From NCBI RefSeq assembly GCF_003575975.1, contig NZ_QQXK01000001.1:1-64000 (forward strand): 64,000 nucleotides of DNA, read 5' to 3'. Positions 60,261-64,000 of the stretch are shown here, one piece after another. The stretch comes from Galactobacter valiniphilus. GTDB taxonomy: Bacteria > Actinomycetota > Actinomycetes > Actinomycetales > Micrococcaceae. The position numbers were made by a program, and so were the translations under genes. Each line of letters opens with the position of its first letter. The first letter of the stretch is position 1. Under the pieces are notes generated by a model, which saw only the letters and a list, made by a program, of their open reading frames with translations, was not told the origin of the DNA and searched no databases.

Positions 60261-61392
60261 CGTAGTCCACCACGACGCGCTCGGAGGTGGGGTGGGACTG
60301 GCAGGTCAGGACGTAGCCCTGCTCGATCTCCTCCGGCTCCAGCGCGTAGTTCTCCTCCATGCGCACGGTGCCCTCGACGACCTTGGCGCGGCACGTGCCG
60401 CACACGCCGCCGGCGCAGGCGAAGGGGACGTCCGGGCGGGCGCGCAGGGCCGCGTTGAGCACGGTCTCGTTGGCCTCGACCGGGGACTTCACGGAGCCGC
60501 GCAGGCCGTCGAGCTGGAACTCGATCTCCACCGTCTCCTGATCGTCGGTGACGACCACCGGCTTGCCGTGCTGGCCCGTGGGATCGCCGACCTCGCCCGT
60601 CGTGAAGAGCTCGAAGCGCACGCGCTCGGCGGCCACGCCCTTCTCGGCGAGCTGATCGCGGACCAGCTGGACCATGTCCATGGGGCCGCAGAGGAACCAC
60701 TCGTCGGTGGCCTCCGTGCGCAGCACGTGATCCAGCAGCGCGTCCATCTTTTCCTCGTCGATGCGGCCCGTCAGCAGCGGCGAGATGCGCTGCTCGCGGG
60801 TGAGCACGTGGTGGATGGCCAGGCGCGAGGGGTAGGAGTCCTTCAGGTCCGCGAGCTCCTCGACGAACATGACGTCGGAGCTGGATCGGTTCGCGTAGAC
60901 GAGGTCAACGCTGGCCTGCGGGTCGTTCTCTAGGACCTGGCGGGTGATCGCCATGACGGGCGTGATGCCGGAGCCGGCGGCGATCGCCACGAGGTGCTGG
61001 CCCGAGCCCGGGCGCATGAGCTCGGCCTTGGACACGAAGGTGCCCTGCGGATTCATGACGTCGATCGTGTCGCCGACCTTCAGGTCCTCGTTGGCCCACG
61101 TGGAGAAGAGGCCGCCGGAGTCCTTCTTGATGCCCACGCGGATCTCGCCGCGCACGGGGGCTGCGCAGATCGAGTAGCTGCGGCGCAGCTCCACGGGCGT
61201 GCCGTCGTAGGAGGGGACCTGCGCGCGCAGGGCCACGTACTGGCCGGCGGCGTAGTCGAACTCGTCGGCGATCTCCTCGGGGATCGCGAACGTCACCTCC
61301 ACCGCGTTGGCGGTCAGGCGGCGAACCTCGGAGACCGGGAGGGTGTGGAAGCGGGCCCTGCGGCGGGCCGGGGTGGCGGCGTCGGTACTCAT
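60253..61392 (-). CDS. paaE: Phenylacetyl-CoA epoxidase reductase PaaE
   Basis: A 379-residue FNR-type reductase: FAD domain (LRRSYSICAAP, about residues 71-81), NAD(P)H domain (AIAAGSGITPVMA), and a C-terminal plant-type 2Fe-2S domain with CAGGVCGTC and TCQSHP. Passes electrons to the PaaAC oxygenase. ATG 61392 is preferred over ATG 61401. Follows paaD by 46 bp. Confidence 0.93.
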   Translation of the reverse strand: MSTDAATPARRRARFHTLPVSEVRRLTANAVEVTFAIPEEIADEFDYAAGQYVALRAQVPSYDGTPVELRRSYSICAAPVRGEIRVGIKKDSGGLFSTWANEDLKVGDTIDVMNPQGTFVSKAELMRPGSGQHLVAIAAGSGITPVMAITRQVLENDPQASVDLVYANRSSSDVMFVEELADLKDSYPSRLAIHHVLTREQRISPLLTGRIDEEKMDALLDHVLRTEATDEWFLCGPMDMVQLVRDQLAEKGVAAERVRFELFTTGEVGDPTGQHGKPVVVTDDQETVEIEFQLDGLRGSVKSPVEANETVLNAALRARPDVPFACAGGVCGTCRAKVVEGTVRMEENYALEPEEIEQGYVLTCQSHPTSERVVVDYDA

Positions 61393-61438
61393 GCTGAGCA
61401 AGCCTCTCGTGAGGGTGGCGTGAGCGCTGTGGGCGCGC

Positions 61439-62119
61439 TCAGAGGGCCTTGAAGAAGTCGAAGGGTTCCAGGCAGGCGTTGCACTGGTACAGCGCCTTGC
61501 AGGAGGTGGAGCCGAAGCGGGAGAGCTCGCGGGTGTCCAGGGAGTGGCAGCGCGGGCACTTGACCGCCATGGCCAGGCGCAGGCGGTCGCCCTCGCGGCG
61601 CGGGCTTGGCGGGGCGATGCCGTACTCCGAGAGCTTGGCCTTGCCCTCCTCGCTCATCCAGTCGGTGGTCCAGGCGGGGCTAAGCGTGAGCTCGATCCTC
61701 GCGCCCGGGTAACCGGCGTCCTGGAAAGCGATGCGCAGGTCATCGGCGATCGTGTCCATGGCCGGGCAGCCGGAGTAGGTGGGGGTGATCGTCACGACCA
61801 CCTCACCCGCCTCCTGCCGCACGCCGCGCAGGATGCCCAGATCCTTGATGCTCAGCACCGGGATCTCGGGATCGTTCACCGTCGCGGCGATGGCTTCCAG
61901 GGCGGCGTCGCCATGGGCCTGACCGTGAGGGTGCCCGACGGCGGCCGGGGACGCGGCCCCGACCGTCGCCTCAGCGACGTGGCCGGGGGCGTGAGCCCCC
62001 GTTCCCCCGCAGCACGCCTCAGGCGAGGCGCCCGCCTGGGGCGACCCGGCGGCGTCGTGCACCGGGGACGACCCCTGGCAGCACGCACCCTGCGAACCGT
62101 GGTGAAGGTGAGTGGACAT
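61439..62119 (-). CDS. paaD: Phenylacetate epoxidase assembly protein PaaD with His/Cys-rich leader
   Basis: 226 residues. From about residue 72 it is a standard PaaD: MIP18/DUF59 domain (IPVLSIKDLGILRGV ... YSGCPAMDTI) then a zinc-finger tail CPRC ... CNAC. It matures the Fe centre of the epoxidase. The first ~70 residues are an unusual extension with about nine His and two CC pairs (GACCQG, EACCGG), possibly a metal store. ATG 62119 is 4 bp after paaC. Confidence 0.9.
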   Translation of the reverse strand: MSTHLHHGSQGACCQGSSPVHDAAGSPQAGASPEACCGGTGAHAPGHVAEATVGAASPAAVGHPHGQAHGDAALEAIAATVNDPEIPVLSIKDLGILRGVRQEAGEVVVTITPTYSGCPAMDTIADDLRIAFQDAGYPGARIELTLSPAWTTDWMSEEGKAKLSEYGIAPPSPRREGDRLRLAMAVKCPRCHSLDTRELSRFGSTSCKALYQCNACLEPFDFFKAL

Positions 62120-62123
62120 CAGA

Positions 62124-62987
62124 TCACCAGGTCGCGCCGGGGAACTTGCGGGCCAGGACCTGCATCTCGGCGAGCAGGTAGCCAAGGTGCTCGGTGTGCT
62201 CGCCGACGCGGCCGCGGCACAGCGCGTCCTTCGCGACGGGCATGCCCAGGCCGGACTCCTCGATGACGGCCGTGACGCGCTGGTCCCAGTCCTCCTTGAG
62301 CGAGGACGGGAGCACCGCGACGCCGGTGGCGGCGAGGCGCTCGTGCAGCGGCTCGTCCACGAAGAGCTCGTGGGCGTACGGCCACATGACCTCCAGCGAG
62401 TGCTGGATGCGGCGGACCGACTCCTCGGTGCCGCCGCCCAGGCGGAGCATCCACTGCGTGGCGTGATCCACGTGGTACTCCACCTCCTTCAGGGCCTTGG
62501 CGCTGATGGCTGCGATGGTGGCGTCGGTGCTGTTCAGCAGGCGCGTGTAGAGCAGCTCGAGGTAGACGCTGAAGAAGAGCTGGCGGGCGATCGTCAGGCC
62601 GAAGTCTTGGCCGGGCACCTCCACGAGGTGCACGCTGCGGAACTCGTCCTCCTCGCGCCAGTAGGCCAGGTCGTCCTCGGTCTTGCCGATGGACTTGCCT
62701 CCGTAGGTCATGAAGGAGCGGGCGTGGCCCAGGAGGTCGAGCCCGATGTTGCCGAGCGCGATGTCCTCCTCCATCTCCGGGGCGCGGGAGATCCACCAGG
62801 CGAGGCGCTGGGCCAGGATGAGCGAATCGTCGCCGAGCCAGATGGCGTACTCGCCGTTGTCCGCGGCCGGCGGGGCGTCCTGCAGGGCGATGTCCTCGGG
62901 GCGCAACGCGTGACCCGGAGTGACGCGCGTGGCCGAGGCGACGTTGTCGCCGTAGCCCGCGAACTCCTCCTCGAAGTCGTGGCTCAC
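62124..62987 (-). CDS. paaC: Phenylacetyl-CoA epoxidase structural subunit PaaC
   Basis: A 287-residue ferritin-like subunit that pairs with PaaA but lacks the di-iron site. Recognised by YAIWLGDDSLILAQRLAWWI, EEDIALGNIGLDLLGHARSF and the C-terminal HTEHLGYLLAEMQ. GTG 62987 overlaps the paaB stop (GTGA). Confidence 0.92.
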   Translation of the reverse strand: MSHDFEEEFAGYGDNVASATRVTPGHALRPEDIALQDAPPAADNGEYAIWLGDDSLILAQRLAWWISRAPEMEEDIALGNIGLDLLGHARSFMTYGGKSIGKTEDDLAYWREEDEFRSVHLVEVPGQDFGLTIARQLFFSVYLELLYTRLLNSTDATIAAISAKALKEVEYHVDHATQWMLRLGGGTEESVRRIQHSLEVMWPYAHELFVDEPLHERLAATGVAVLPSSLKEDWDQRVTAVIEESGLGMPVAKDALCRGRVGEHTEHLGYLLAEMQVLARKFPGATW

Positions 62988-63322
62988 AGGTGCTTCACCC
63001 CTTCGGAGGCGGTGTAGTACGTGGCGTGACGGTAGTCCTTACCCTTCGGGGACTCGAAGAAGGACTCCTTGTCGCGCGGGTCGCTCGCGATGATGTTGTC
63101 GGAGAGGACCACCCAGAGCGACACGCCCTCGTTGCGGCGCGTGTACAGGTCGCGGGCGTTGCGCACGGCCATGTCGGCGTCCGGGGCGTGCAACGAGCCG
63201 GCGTGCACGTGCGAGAGGCCGCGCGAGCTACGCACGAAGACCTCCCACAGCGGCCAGGCGTGCTTGTCCTCCTGGAGGGCGCCCGTGGCGTTGGTGTCGT
63301 TGATCTGGTTCTCAGCGCCCAT
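62984..63322 (-). CDS. paaB: Phenylacetyl-CoA epoxidase subunit PaaB
   Basis: 112 residues. Signature WPLWEVFVRSSRGLSHVHAG, DADMAVRNARDLYTRRNEG and SLWVVLSDNI match PaaB, a small structural subunit of the epoxidase. ATG 63322 lies 1 bp past the paaA stop. Confidence 0.93.
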   Translation of the reverse strand: MGAENQINDTNATGALQEDKHAWPLWEVFVRSSRGLSHVHAGSLHAPDADMAVRNARDLYTRRNEGVSLWVVLSDNIIASDPRDKESFFESPKGKDYRHATYYTASEGVKHL

Positions 63323-63323
63323 G

Positions 63324-64000
63324 TCAGGCCGCCTTCCCGCTGGCCTCGGCCAGCTTGAGCTGCTGCTTGCGGGCGTACTCGGCGGCGGCCTCGCGGACCC
63401 AGGCGCCGTCCTCGTGCGCCACGCGGCGGCGCTCGAGGCGCTGCGCGTTGCAGGGGCCCTTGCCCTTGATGACGTCCATGAACTCGACCCAGTCGAGCTC
63501 CTTGTGGATCCACTGCTTGGTCTCTTCGTCGTAGCGAAGCTCCGGATCCGGGAGGGTCAGGCCGAGGACCTTGACCTGCTCCACGATCATGCCCACGAAG
63601 CGCTGGCGCAGATCGTCGTTGGAGAAGCGCTTGATGTGCCAGGCCATTGACTGCTTGGAGTTCGGCGAGGCGTCATCCGGCGGGCCGAACATCATGAGGG
63701 CCGGCGCGTAGAAGCGGTTGACTGCGTCCTGGGCCATGGCCTTCTGCTCCGGGGTGCCGTTCGCGAGCGTCAGCAAGATCTCGAAACCCTGGCGCTGGTG
63801 GAACGACTCCTCCTTGCAGATGCGGACCATGGCGCGGCCGTACGGCGCGTAGGAGGCGCGGCACAGCGGGACCTGGTTGGCGATCGCGGCGCCGTCGACG
63901 AGCCAGCCGATGGCCCCGACGTCGGCCCAGGAGCGCGTGGGGTAGTTGAAGATGCTCGAGTACTTGGCCTTGCCCTCGATGAGGGCCTCGACCATCTCGT
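63324..64000 (-). CDS. paaA: Phenylacetyl-CoA epoxidase catalytic subunit PaaA (5' end beyond window)
   Basis: The C-terminal ~225 residues are present; the start lies right of the window. Di-iron-site segments are visible ([20 protein letters not shown], and further [20 protein letters not shown]). Oxygenates phenylacetyl-CoA to the 1,2-epoxide with PaaBCE. The GC-rich ending [14 protein letters not shown] abuts paaB. Confidence 0.93.
   Translation of the reverse strand, partial: EMVEALIEGKAKYSSIFNYPTRSWADVGAIGWLVDGAAIANQVPLCRASYAPYGRAMVRICKEESFHQRQGFEILLTLANGTPEQKAMAQDAVNRFYAPALMMFGPPDDASPNSKQSMAWHIKRFSNDDLRQRFVGMIVEQVKVLGLTLPDPELRYDEETKQWIHKELDWVEFMDVIKGKGPCNAQRLERRRVAHEDGAWVREAAAEYARKQQLKLAEASGKAA

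Overview
The window is high-GC DNA (about 70% over most of its length) from the chromosome of a Gram-positive actinobacterium, most probably a member of the Micrococcaceae (Arthrobacter/Micrococcus-like). The evidence is a menaquinone pathway with the isoprenoid-chain reductase MenJ, a cbs-metB pair, an FprA-type ferredoxin reductase, paa phenylacetate genes, a bkd-type 2-oxoacid dehydrogenase, many GTG and some TTG starts, many lipoproteins and several leaderless promoters. This placement is inferred from gene content, not from a search.

Left 4.4 kb: an accessory, lower-GC integrated element. It lies against the 3' end of an elongator tRNA-Met gene and carries a tyrosine integrase with a SHOCT tail, a PH/DUF4429-like protein, a secreted RNase-toxin-like protein overlapping an immunity-like gene, and a GNAT acetyltransferase overlapping a small partner. 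An IS21-like terminal repeat sits at the window edge.

4.4-22 kb: tRNA-Met and tRNA-Thr, the cold-shock helicase deaD, secreted and membrane hypotheticals, metB-cbs (transsulfuration), an AlkA-like DNA glycosylase, a TauE-like permease broken by an in-frame stop, an acyl-CoA synthetase with a thioredoxin, a ThDP enzyme facing an FAD amine/amino-acid oxidase, and rtcB. 22-36 kb: tRNA-Tyr, yajQ, a lipoprotein, the iron importer efeUOB, htpX, an MFS exporter, fprA, rarD, a Fic protein lacking the catalytic His, the methionine/alanine importer metP-metS, and a SUKH-HIT pair.

36-52 kb: menaquinone genes (polyprenyl synthase, menJ, menG, menF, menD, menC), interrupted by two tandem copies of a polar amino-acid ABC importer (binding protein, permease, ATPase) and a lipoprotein. 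52-59 kb: PAP2 phosphatase; bkdA-bkdB-bkdC with a divergent Lrp-type regulator; a MarR regulator convergent with a D-amino-acid oxidase; and a DUF4352-like lipoprotein pseudogene. 59-64 kb: paaA(partial)-paaB-paaC-paaD-paaE plus a crotonase, a tightly overlapping operon for phenylacetyl-CoA epoxidation that runs off the right edge.

Beyond genes, the window holds two families of small dispersed palindromes/words (an ATCGGAGTG-ended palindrome family, and a GCACGACG word built into terminator stems and also found as orphan half-sites), a conserved tRNA promoter element, and several operator-like palindromes. The most unusual loci are the toxin/immunity-like pair, the degenerate Fic protein, the integrase-SHOCT fusion and the SUKH-HIT pair.
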